Made by a program: the position numbers and the translations under genes
Shown: positions 56,861 through 64,000 of the stretch, piece after piece
How positions within the stretch are numbered: position 1 is the stretch's first letter
Layout of the letters: each line of letters starts with the position of its first letter
The notes under the pieces: model-generated
Told to the model about the DNA's origin: nothing
Seen by the model: the letters and a program-made list of their open reading frames with translations, nothing else
The model's database searches: none
Assembly (NCBI GenBank): GCA_022842785.1
Contig: JALHOW010000002.1
Span: 744,001-808,000 of the forward strand
Length of the DNA stretch: 64,000 bases
Source: Hyphomicrobiaceae bacterium
GTDB lineage: Bacteria > Pseudomonadota > Alphaproteobacteria > Rhizobiales > Hyphomicrobiaceae
Direction of reading: 5' to 3'

Positions 56861-58737
56861 CCGGCCCGCCGCCCAGACGACTTGCGAGCGGATCTGCGGA
56901 TGTGGGCCAGGAGCAGGAGAAGCGCCGAGGGCGTCATGCCGTCGATCCGTCCGGCGTGGGCGAGGGTCGCGGGGCGATGGCGTTCGAGCTTCTGGACGAT
57001 CTCGTTCGAGAGGCCGCTGATCTCGCCGAAATCGATGGTGGCCGGGATGCTGCGGCCCTCCTCACGCTGCAGGATTGCCACGTCCTCCGCCTGCCGGGCG
57101 ACGTAGGAGGCATATCGGGCGTCTACCTCGAGCTGGCGGGCGATCGGGGCCCCCAGGGCACCTAACTCCGGCCAGATAGCCTGAAGGCGGGCCAGATCGA
57201 CGTCCGGGAAGGCCAGAAGTTCGAAGGCCGTGCGGCGGCGGCCGTCGCGGTTGATCTCCAGCCCATGGGTCGCGGCCTGGTTCGGGCTGAGGTTCAGGCT
57301 GTCGAGGCGGGCCCGGCCGGCTTCGAGGGCGCCAGCGCGTTGGGAGAAGGCGGCGCGCCGGTCGAGGCCAACGCAGCCGAGATCAATCGCGAGGGGCGTC
57401 AGCCGCTGATCGGCGTTATCGACGCGGAGCCGCAGGCGGAACTCGGCCCGCGAGGTGAACATGCGGTACGGCTCCGAGACCCCTCGCGTCACGAGGTCGT
57501 CGATCATCACGCCGAGATAGGCCTCGGTACGGGAGATGGTGATGCCGGCCCCGCCGCCGGCATGCCGGGCCGCATTGAGGCCGGCGAGCAGGCCCTGGGC
57601 GGCCGCTTCCTCGTAGCCGGTCGTGCCGTTGATCTGGCCGGCGAGATAGAGGCCCGGAAGGCGCTTTACCGCCAACGTCGGCCAAAGCTCCCGCGGATCG
57701 ATGTAATCGTACTCGATGGCGTAGCCCGGCCGGCGGATCTCCACGCGCTCCAAACCGGGGATCGTGCGCAGGAAGGCATCCTGGATCTCCGCGGGCAGAG
57801 AGGTCGAGACGCCGTTCGGATAGACGGTATCGTCGTCCAGGCCCTCGGGCTCGAGGAAGATCTGGTGTCCGGCGCGGTCGGCAAAGCGCACGACCTTGTC
57901 CTCGATCGAGGGGCAGTAGCGCGGACCGACGCTCTGAATGGCGCCGGAATACATGGGCGCGCGGGCCAGGTTCGCCCGGATGATCTCGTGCGTGCGCTCA
58001 GTTGTCGTGGTGATGCCGCAGGAGATCTGCGGCTGAGTGATCTGCTCTGTCAGGAAGGAAAAGGGCACGGGGTCGTCGTCCCCGGCCTGCATGTCGAGGC
58101 TGGTCCAATCGATGGACGGTCCGGTGAGGCGCGCAGGCGTGCCGGTCTTGAGGCGGCCCATGCGGAGATCCAGCGCTGCAAAACGCTCGGCGAGCTTGAC
58201 GGAGGGAGCGGCTCCGAAGCGGCCAGCGGGGATGCGGGTCTCGCCCATATGGATCAGGCCGCGAAGGAACGTGCCCGTAGTTACGACGACGGCCCCGGCC
58301 GAAATGCTGCGGCCATCAGCAAGGACGACGCCGGCGACGCGGCCATTCGAAACGATGAGATCGTCCACCCCGCCCTCGACGACCGTCAGGCCCTCCGTCG
58401 CGGCGATCGCGGCCTGCATAGCCTGGCGATAGAGCTTGCGGTCGGCCTGGGCGCGCGGGCCCTGGACCGCGGGGCCCTTGGAGCGGTTCAGCAGGCGGAA
58501 CTGGATGCCGGCGGCGTCAGCCACGCGGCCCATGAGGCCGTCCATGGCATCGACCTCGCGGACGAGGTGGCCCTTGCCGAGCCCGCCGATCGCCGGGTTG
58601 CAGGACATCTCGCCGATGGTCGCGGCGCTGTGCGTGACCAGGGCAGTCCGGGCGCCCATGCGTGCAGCCGCCGCGGCGGCCTCGACCCCCGCGTGGCCGC
58701 CTCCAACGACGATCACATCGTAGGTTGGCTCGGTCAT
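56857..58737 (-). CDS. mnmG: tRNA uridine-5-carboxymethylaminomethyl synthase MnmG
   Basis: The 626-residue FAD protein, with MnmE, makes the cmnm5 group at wobble U34 of tRNA. It has [44 protein letters not shown] (about 44-67), [13 protein letters not shown] and the C-terminal helical region. Its length is normal. Two VOC genes separate it from mnmE. Confidence 0.97.
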   Translation of the reverse strand: MTEPTYDVIVVGGGHAGVEAAAAAARMGARTALVTHSAATIGEMSCNPAIGGLGKGHLVREVDAMDGLMGRVADAAGIQFRLLNRSKGPAVQGPRAQADRKLYRQAMQAAIAATEGLTVVEGGVDDLIVSNGRVAGVVLADGRSISAGAVVVTTGTFLRGLIHMGETRIPAGRFGAAPSVKLAERFAALDLRMGRLKTGTPARLTGPSIDWTSLDMQAGDDDPVPFSFLTEQITQPQISCGITTTTERTHEIIRANLARAPMYSGAIQSVGPRYCPSIEDKVVRFADRAGHQIFLEPEGLDDDTVYPNGVSTSLPAEIQDAFLRTIPGLERVEIRRPGYAIEYDYIDPRELWPTLAVKRLPGLYLAGQINGTTGYEEAAAQGLLAGLNAARHAGGGAGITISRTEAYLGVMIDDLVTRGVSEPYRMFTSRAEFRLRLRVDNADQRLTPLAIDLGCVGLDRRAAFSQRAGALEAGRARLDSLNLSPNQAATHGLEINRDGRRRTAFELLAFPDVDLARLQAIWPELGALGAPIARQLEVDARYASYVARQAEDVAILQREEGRSIPATIDFGEISGLSNEIVQKLERHRPATLAHAGRIDGMTPSALLLLLAHIRRSARKSSGRRAG

Positions 58738-58829
58738 GATCCGTGCTGCTCAGAACGCTCGATTTGCCGCGAAGCCAGAGGCATACGGCAATCCGCACGG
58801 ACGGTCAAAGCCGCTGAATGACCGGGGGC

Positions 58830-59258
58830 TCAACTGCTGACGGGGCGCGTGCCGAGGTCATGTTGCAGGCGGATCAGATATCCGTCCGGATCCTCGACGA
58901 TGAACTGGCGGCAGCCGAGATCGATGTCGTCCCGGCGATACCAGCGTTCCTCCATGGGCAGAAAGATCGGGAGGCCGGCAGCGACGACGATCGCGTGAAG
59001 AGCGTCGGCATCCTCGACGCGGATCTGAAAGTTGATGCCGCGTCCATAGGGCTGCTCGAAAGTGGCCTTCGCCAGCATCCGCGCACCGGGGGCGTATTCC
59101 TCGAGCATGAGCTCTGCGCCGCTGCGCTCCAAAAAGGCGAAGCGGTCCTCCGGCCGATCGTAGAGAATACGAAAGCCGAGCAAGCCAACATAGAAAGCGA
59201 GGCTCCTGTCGAGGTCGCTGCAATGTAGCTCCGGGACGAGGGCGGGGCGCATGGTCAT
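58830..59258 (-). CDS. VOC family (glyoxalase/bleomycin-resistance-like) protein 2
   Basis: The 142-residue single-domain VOC protein has VPELHCSDLDRSLAFYVGLLGF and a C-terminal RQFIVEDPDGYLIRLQ. ATG 59258 overlaps the stop of the upstream VOC gene as ATGA. Its substrate is unknown; relatives bind bleomycin or act on small molecules. Confidence 0.85.
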   Translation of the reverse strand: MTMRPALVPELHCSDLDRSLAFYVGLLGFRILYDRPEDRFAFLERSGAELMLEEYAPGARMLAKATFEQPYGRGINFQIRVEDADALHAIVVAAGLPIFLPMEERWYRRDDIDLGCRQFIVEDPDGYLIRLQHDLGTRPVSS

Positions 59259-59620
59259 TGGCCTTTGCGAAAATGCCAGCACACGCCAGCCGGATCGATG
59301 ATGTGGACCTCACGCCCCCAGGGGAAGTCGGTCGGCTCCTTTGTTCGGACGCCAGGGTACTGCGCGGGGAGGTCCAGGGAGGCAATCTCCGCCCAGTAGG
59401 CGTCCAGGTCGTCGACCTCGACAACGTGCATCTGGTTCTCCTGCCAGACCGGAACGTGGATGCTTTGGAGCATGAAATAGGCGCCCCCAAAGCGGAGGCC
59501 GGCGATATCGCCGTTCCGCCAAGCCGTCTCAAAACCAAGATCGGCGAAGAAGGCGAGCGCAGTCTCAAAGTCGGGCCCCGAAGGAACGAACGGAATGAGC
59601 GCCGTGGCTCGAGCCTTCAT
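59255..59620 (-). CDS. VOC family (glyoxalase-like) protein 1
   Basis: The 121-residue protein has LIPFVPSGPDFETALAFFAD, a beta-strand YFMLQSI and the C-terminal GREVHIIDPAGVCWHF. ATG 59620 was chosen. With the next gene it forms a coupled pair between parS site 2 and mnmG. Function is unknown. Confidence 0.83.
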   Translation of the reverse strand: MKARATALIPFVPSGPDFETALAFFADLGFETAWRNGDIAGLRFGGAYFMLQSIHVPVWQENQMHVVEVDDLDAYWAEIASLDLPAQYPGVRTKEPTDFPWGREVHIIDPAGVCWHFRKGQ

Positions 59621-59649
59621 GGCAATCTCCATGACCGCCCCGGGCGGAG

Positions 59650-59665
59650 CGTTTCACGTGAAACA
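59650..59665. other. parS site 2, upstream of the VOC pair
   Basis: CGTTTCACGTGAAACA has the same perfect 14-bp core as site 1 and matches the consensus at 15 of 16 positions. It lies in the 69-bp gap between mnmE and the VOC genes. Confidence 0.93.
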
Positions 59666-59689
59666 ATTGTTACTGGATGCCCCAGAATC

Positions 59690-61045
59690 TCACTTCCCAA
59701 TGCAGAAGCGGGCGAAGACTTGATCCAGCACATCCTCGGGGTCGATCCGTCCGATAATGCGGCCGAGCGCGTCGGCGGCGAGACGCAGTTGTTCAGCCGC
59801 AAGCTCCGGACCCTGTTTACTGGAAGCGGGAACCGAATTCAGCGCGCTCAGGCACGCCTCGATTTGCTGACGGTGGCGGGCCTGAGTGATCGCCAGTGCA
59901 CCGCCGGTACCCGCGGACGACTGCACGATCCTACCAAGCGCCGCGATCAGCTCGGGAATACCCGCGCCTGTCTGTGCGGAGATGGCGTGATCAGAGGCTA
60001 TGTCGCGGCGCGCGGCAGGAGCATCAATCTTGTTGAGGATGCGGAGAACGCGCGTTCCGCGTTCTGCGATATCCGACGGAATGTGCGCTGTTGGCGCCGT
60101 CGCATCGATGATCCAAAGCACGAGATCGGCCTCCTCGGCGCGCAGGAGCGCCCGCCGAATGCCTTCCTGCTCAACGGTGCCTGCGGCTTCGCGCAGCCCC
60201 GCCGTGTCGGCGACGATCGCCATGTAGCCATCGAGGTCGAGCCGCACTTCCAGCACGTCGCGCGTCGTCCCCGGCTCGTCGGATACGATGGCCACGTCGC
60301 GGCGCGCGAGCGCATTCATCAGGCTCGATTTGCCGACATTCGGCGGACCCGCGATCACAATGTGGAAGCCCTCGCGCACGATCTCGCCGCGCCGACCGTC
60401 TTCCAGGTGGTTCCGTATTTCGCGAGCCAGGCGTCCGGCTTCGGCGAGGGACTGCTTCTCAACACCCTCGGTGACATCGGCCTCGTCGGAAAAGTCGATC
60501 GCCGACTCCATGAGCGCGCGCGCGCCGATCAACTCGTGCCGCCAGCCTTGGTAGAGCTTCGATAGCTCGCCCGACGCCTGCCGCAAGGCCTGCCGGCGCT
60601 GCGCGTCAGTGTCGGCGTCGATCAGGTCGATGATGCCTTCGGCCGCTGTGAGATCGAGCTTGCCGTTCTCGAATGCGCGGCGCGCGAACTCGCCTGGGCC
60701 GGCTGGCCGACAGCCTGGTATCGCGGCAAGAGCGGAGAATGCGGCGGTGAGAACAGCGCGACCACCGTGGAGGTGAAGCTCGCACATGTCCTCGCCCGTC
60801 TCGGTATTCGGCCCGGCGAACCAGAGCACGAGGGCATGATCGAATTCTTCGCCCGTCTCGGGATGCCGGAGCTTGCGGAAGGCTGCGAAGCGGGGCTTCG
60901 GGCGCGGCGCCGCTATGCCGTCAACTGCGAGGCCCGCTGCCGGACCGGAGACGCGAACGACAGCAAGTGCCGTACGCCCCGCGCCGCTCGAGAGCGCGTA
61001 GATCGTGTCCTGCGATGCGCTCTCCGATGTCGGTGTGGTCGCCAT
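59690..61045 (-). CDS. mnmE: tRNA modification GTPase MnmE
   Basis: The 451-residue GTPase has an N-terminal folate-binding domain (TIYALSSGAGRTALAVVRVSG), a helical domain and a G domain with GPPNVGKSSLMNAL, DEPGTTRDV and DTAGLR. It ends with the catalytic CIGK motif at the very C-terminus. It partners with MnmG. Confidence 0.97.
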   Translation of the reverse strand: MATTPTSESASQDTIYALSSGAGRTALAVVRVSGPAAGLAVDGIAAPRPKPRFAAFRKLRHPETGEEFDHALVLWFAGPNTETGEDMCELHLHGGRAVLTAAFSALAAIPGCRPAGPGEFARRAFENGKLDLTAAEGIIDLIDADTDAQRRQALRQASGELSKLYQGWRHELIGARALMESAIDFSDEADVTEGVEKQSLAEAGRLAREIRNHLEDGRRGEIVREGFHIVIAGPPNVGKSSLMNALARRDVAIVSDEPGTTRDVLEVRLDLDGYMAIVADTAGLREAAGTVEQEGIRRALLRAEEADLVLWIIDATAPTAHIPSDIAERGTRVLRILNKIDAPAARRDIASDHAISAQTGAGIPELIAALGRIVQSSAGTGGALAITQARHRQQIEACLSALNSVPASSKQGPELAAEQLRLAADALGRIIGRIDPEDVLDQVFARFCIGK

Positions 61046-61073
61046 GCGAGTACCCGGTAGGCAGAAGTAGCGA

Positions 61074-61817
61074 CTAGCGCTTGGCCTCCGCGATCAGTTC
61101 AGCAAGGCCGCGACGCTGATTGCCCGAGGCATCGAAGTTTGCTGTATCGAGCCACGTCTCATAGGCGCGCTTCAGTGCGGGCCACTCCTTGTCGATGATC
61201 GAGAACCAAGCGGTGTCGCGATTGCGGCCCTTGTAGACGACGGCCTGGCGAAACGTCCCCTCGTAGGTGTAGCCGTAGCGCTCGGCCGCTTTGCGCGAAG
61301 GATGATTGAGGCTGTCGCACTTCCATTCGTAGCGGCGATAGCCGAGCTCATCGAACACGCGCTTCATCATGAGGTACATCGCTTCCGTCGCGATGGCCGT
61401 GCGCTTGAGTCGCTCGGAGTAGTTGATGTTGCCGACCTCGATCACGCCCATGTTCACTTCAATGCGCATGAAGCTCGCGATGCCAACGGCGCGCCCGCTC
61501 GCGCGCTCGATGATCGTATGGCAGAGCGGATCGGTGAGTTTGGATTGAGCATCGAGATAGGCGCGCAGCGCTTCCTTGCTCGCCGGCAGGTCGACGAAAA
61601 GGTACGTCCAGCTCCGCCCGCTCGGATCGGCGGAGAAGGCCTCCCACAGATCGTCGATGTGGGCAGCAGGATCGAGGATCACGACGTCACAGCGCGTACC
61701 CGTCATTGGTGTCCGCGGCGGCGGCGTGCGCGGTGTCCAACCCGGAATGGGCGTGCCGATCGGCTGGCCGTGCGGGTTCGTGCCCGGTGAGGGGTTCTCG
61801 TGGAGGATCTTCTGCAT
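61074..61817 (-). CDS. GNAT family acetyltransferase
   Basis: The 247-residue protein has a RimJ/RimL-type core: HTIIERASGRAVGIASFMRI, VIEVGNINYSERLKRTAIATEA and WKCDSLNHPSRKAAERYGYTYEG. An N-terminal Pro-rich stretch of about 40 residues precedes it. ATG 61817 was chosen; longer frames begin inside a palindromic element. The substrate is unknown. Confidence 0.88.
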   Translation of the reverse strand: MQKILHENPSPGTNPHGQPIGTPIPGWTPRTPPPRTPMTGTRCDVVILDPAAHIDDLWEAFSADPSGRSWTYLFVDLPASKEALRAYLDAQSKLTDPLCHTIIERASGRAVGIASFMRIEVNMGVIEVGNINYSERLKRTAIATEAMYLMMKRVFDELGYRRYEWKCDSLNHPSRKAAERYGYTYEGTFRQAVVYKGRNRDTAWFSIIDKEWPALKRAYETWLDTANFDASGNQRRGLAELIAEAKR

Positions 61818-61855
61818 GGGATGCTGCCTATGCGGGGATGCTACAACTTGGGTAA

Positions 61856-61931
61856 CTAAAGCAACGGACTTGAAATTCACCTCAGTTCGCGGCTAGGCGG
61901 GGAGTGAATTTCAAGTCCAAAGTTGCTTTAG
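61856..61931. repeat. Palindromic element, type A copy 2
   Basis: This 76-bp inverted repeat has the same ends (CTAAAGCAAC, GTTGCTTTAG) and the same perfect 15-bp inner arms as 24306-24381. The right-arm bulge is AAA instead of AGG. It lies 38 bp upstream of the GNAT gene start. Confidence 0.95.
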
Positions 61932-61953
61932 AACATTTTAGAACATTATGACT

Positions 61954-62030
61954 CTAAAGCGTCCTTGGACCTTAAATGCGACTTTGAGATCGGCACAGGC
62001 GTGGGTCGCATTTAAGGTCCGACGCTTTAG
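61954..62030. repeat. Palindromic element, type B copy 3
   Basis: This 77-bp inverted repeat has inner arms GGACCTTAAATGCGAC and GTCGCATTTAAGGTCC that pair perfectly. It follows type A copy 2 after 22 bp. Its terminal TTA (62027-62029) is the gloB stop codon. Confidence 0.95.
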
Positions 62031-62797
62031 CTGCGGTTCTTGCGTTCGCGGATCTCGGCGAACACCTCCCAGTCCTTCTTGTCTTTCATGCCGAGCCGTT
62101 CGCGAATGGCGGGCACGTGCGGACGAAGGAAGGGATTTGTCTCGAGCTCGATGTCGACGCGTGTCGGCTGCGTTAGTGCATTGCGGGCGCGCATGGCGGT
62201 AACTTGCGCGGCGCGCTCCACGAGCTTCTGGTTATTCGGCTCGATGGCGAGCGCAAACTTCGCGTTGGCGACGGTGTACTCGTGGCCGCAGTAGAGATCC
62301 GTATCCTTGGGAAGCCGCGCGATCTTCTGCAGCGAGTTCCACATCATCTCGGGATTGCCCTCGATGATGCGCCCGCAGCCCATGACGAAGAGCGTGTCGG
62401 CCACGAAGGCGGTCTTGTGATCCGGGAGAACGAGGCTGATGTGTCCGGCTGTGTGGCCTGGAGTATCGATCACGTCGACCTGGATGTTTCCGACCTTGAA
62501 CGTATCGCCTTCCGCCACGAGTTGATCGAGGCCCTGGATCCTCGAGGCTTCGGCCTTCGGCCCGATGACCTTGCAGCCCGTCTCCGATTTGAGCGGGAGA
62601 ATACCGTCCGTGTGATCTGCATGGTGATGCGTGACGAGGATGTGCGAGAGCTTCCAGCCTTTGGCGGCAAGCTCTCGGCGTATGTCGGCGGCGTCCGGCG
62701 CATCGATGCTCGCGATCGCGCCAGTCTCCGGATCGTGGATCAGTACAGCGAAGTTGTCGCTACGACTGATGAACTGATGAATGTCGAGGCGGCTCAT
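62027..62797 (-). CDS. gloB: Hydroxyacylglutathione hydrolase (glyoxalase II)
   Basis: The 256-residue metallo-beta-lactamase-fold enzyme hydrolyses S-lactoylglutathione. The metal motif THHHADHTDG starts at residue 56, and DTPGHTAGHISLV and CGHEYTVANAKFAL follow. ATG 62797 begins the family's usual N-terminus. The stop codon lies in a palindromic element. Confidence 0.95.
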   Translation of the reverse strand: MSRLDIHQFISRSDNFAVLIHDPETGAIASIDAPDAADIRRELAAKGWKLSHILVTHHHADHTDGILPLKSETGCKVIGPKAEASRIQGLDQLVAEGDTFKVGNIQVDVIDTPGHTAGHISLVLPDHKTAFVADTLFVMGCGRIIEGNPEMMWNSLQKIARLPKDTDLYCGHEYTVANAKFALAIEPNNQKLVERAAQVTAMRARNALTQPTRVDIELETNPFLRPHVPAIRERLGMKDKKDWEVFAEIRERKNRS

Positions 62798-62945
62798 GTC
62801 GTCCTCCCGGGTGCGGTCTTGGAGGCTGAAGCGGAATGCGCGGCGGTGCTGGCCGCGCCCATGCTTTTGCAGTATCGCAGTCTGCCCGCATTGCCAATGG
62901 CGCGCCGGCGGCGAAGCTGGCGCACGCGCGCAGAGGTGCCATCGA

Positions 62946-63818
62946 ATGCCGACCGACGCCCGCAAGAAGCTCGTCGTCTGCGCTGACGACTATGCGCTGA
63001 CGCCTGGCGTGAGCCGCGCCATCCGGGAGCTAATCGCAGCGGGGCGCATCTCGGCGACGAGCGTCATGACCGTTGCGCCGTATTGGGTAGATGAAGGGCC
63101 GGCGCTGGCGGTTGTGGCTGGCACTGCGGACATCGGACTGCATCTCACGCTGACCGACCAGGCCCCGCTCGGCCCCATGCCCGAGCTGGCGCCTGCGGGC
63201 CGGCTGCCACCCGTTGGAGCGCTCGTGCGCGCGAGCCTGCTTGGCCGCTTGCCGCTGTCGGAGATCGAAGCGGAGATCGAGCGGCAGCTCGCAGCTTTCG
63301 TGGCCGTCTGGAAGCGTGCCCCCGCCCATGTTGATGGCCATCATCACGTGCATCAGCTTCCGGGCGTGCGCACGGCGCTCATGAAGGCGCTCGGCCGCCA
63401 GATCGGACCGCGCCCGTACCTGCGCTCATGTCACGAGCCGCTGACGCGTATCGTCACGCGCGGCGTCGCTCGGCAGAAGGCGGCGGTGATCTCGGCGCTC
63501 GGGGTAGGCTTCAGGAAGTCGGCCGCGGTCCACGGTTTTGCGACCAACGACGGCTTCAGCGGGATCTACGATCTCAGCGCCGCGCCGCACAGCCTGGACG
63601 CACTCTTCGCGAAGTTCGTCCGCGATATCGGCCCACGGCCGCTCATGATGTGCCACCCAGGTTATTCCGATACAACTCTCGCAGCGCTCGATACGATGAC
63701 GGCGGAGCGAGATAGCGAGCTGGCATTCCTGGCGGGTGATGGTTGGAAGGAGGTGCTGGCGGCGGCCCAAGTCGCCGTCGCGCCCCTCCGGGAGTTGCCG
63801 GCCCTAGGGCGGGCCTAG
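62946..63818 (+). CDS. ChbG/HpnK family deacetylase
   Basis: The 290-residue YdjC-fold enzyme has KKLVVCADDYALTPGVSRAI (metal Asp pair), IGLHLTLTDQ and AHVDGHHHVHQLPGV, which provide the metal-binding Asp and His. Relatives deacetylate chitooligosaccharides or take part in hopanoid synthesis (HpnK). No hopanoid genes are adjacent. ATG 62946 was chosen. Confidence 0.88.
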   Translation: MPTDARKKLVVCADDYALTPGVSRAIRELIAAGRISATSVMTVAPYWVDEGPALAVVAGTADIGLHLTLTDQAPLGPMPELAPAGRLPPVGALVRASLLGRLPLSEIEAEIERQLAAFVAVWKRAPAHVDGHHHVHQLPGVRTALMKALGRQIGPRPYLRSCHEPLTRIVTRGVARQKAAVISALGVGFRKSAAVHGFATNDGFSGIYDLSAAPHSLDALFAKFVRDIGPRPLMMCHPGYSDTTLAALDTMTAERDSELAFLAGDGWKEVLAAAQVAVAPLRELPALGRA

Positions 63819-63897
63819 CGCGCCGCAGGTGCGGGTGGGCTATCACGGTTGATTTAGCCTTACTTCGAAGGCATCACGCTTGTTTACCAATTTTTAC

Positions 63898-63932
63898 TTG
63901 ACGTGAAGATAAAGTGTCGCACATTATCCACA
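63898..63932 (+). promoter_or_regulatory. Possible promoter overlapping a perfect DnaA box
   Basis: TTGACG (63898-63903) and CATTAT (63922-63927) are 18 bp apart in an AT-rich stretch. TTATCCACA (63924-63932) is a perfect DnaA box overlapping the -10 hexamer. A transcript would run rightward out of the window. Confidence 0.45.
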
Positions 63933-63979
63933 ATGTTCTGCGATAGGTGCATGCCTCTGCAGAGCATCGAGGATCGACC

Positions 63980-64000
63980 GTGACAGGTTTGTCGATCGGT
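63980..64000 (+). CDS. Possible start of a gene running off the window
   Basis: A GTG at 63980 is preceded by GAGGA at 63969-63973 and opens a frame MTGLSIG to the window edge. Only seven codons are visible, so the product cannot be named. It is the likeliest target of the promoter upstream. Confidence 0.25.

Noticed and set aside
57265-58821. 518-codon open frame on the plus strand opposite mnmG
   Set aside because: It mirrors mnmG, which is fully recognisable; the antisense product has no motif and no start signal.
61818-61880. N-terminal extension of the GNAT protein starting MNFKSVAL
   Set aside because: These codons come from palindromic element A; a similar MNFKSVAL start appears at the other A copy (24330), so it is repeat sequence rather than protein.

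Overview
The window reads as a chromosomal segment from a GC-rich alphaproteobacterium, most likely of the order Hyphomicrobiales (Rhizobiales). The evidence is the gene order: hemJ-hemE facing pyrophosphorylase-maf-aroE-coaE-dnaQ-secB, parB-parA-rsmG-mnmG with mnmE nearby, a DnaJ-like gene with cobS-cobT and bolA, glnK-amtB, a CenR-like regulator, rpmF and an HpnK-like deacetylase. No prophage, insertion sequence, CRISPR array, rRNA or tRNA was seen. It is replication-origin-proximal housekeeping DNA with a few accessory blocks.

Layout: 0-3.5 kb holds the end of a peptidoglycan amidase, aat, a secreted lipase-like protein and a DUF2848 protein. 3.7-8.8 kb is a complete heterotetrameric sarcosine oxidase operon (soxBDAG). 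8.8-15 kb carries a phytase-esterase-like secreted protein, cobT, cobS, a J-domain protein, a Crp/Fnr regulator and bolA. 15-24 kb has a D-threonine-aldolase-like enzyme, an acyl-CoA dehydrogenase, sua5, an EamA transporter, a 27-residue Lys/Ala peptide, a two-subunit ThDP enzyme with a methyltransferase, rppH and a CoA-transferase. 24.5-28.4 kb (ubiG, rho, hemJ, hemE, minus strand) and 28.9-32.6 kb (pyrophosphorylase to dnaQ, plus strand) diverge from a 426-bp gap that is the best oriC candidate by synteny. 32.6-49 kb has secB, a LolA-like protein, a candidate small RNA, c-di-GMP and response-regulator genes, an ammonium-sensing operon (glnK-amtB behind a sigma-54-type site), tesB, a UbiH-like hydroxylase, a transporter and a methionine operon (ArsR-methyltransferase fusion, metF, stand-alone homocysteine-binding half of MetH). 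49-54.4 kb has a CoA-transferase/SMP-30/CitE cluster and an isolated hisA. 54.4-61 kb is the partition and tRNA-modification locus with two parS sites; 61-64 kb holds a GNAT protein, gloB and an HpnK-like gene.

The least expected structure is a dispersed family of 76-77 bp hairpin elements of two related types (A and B). Two loci carry an inverted A+B pair and one carries a lone B. All three sit between two co-directional minus-strand genes, and at two of them the element's terminal TTA provides the stop codon of the upstream gene (cobT, gloB). Other candidate novelties are a three-hairpin small-RNA locus with pyrimidine-rich loops after the LolA-like gene, a perfect 16-bp operator inside the promoter of the methionine operon, and a perfect DnaA box over a possible promoter at the right edge.
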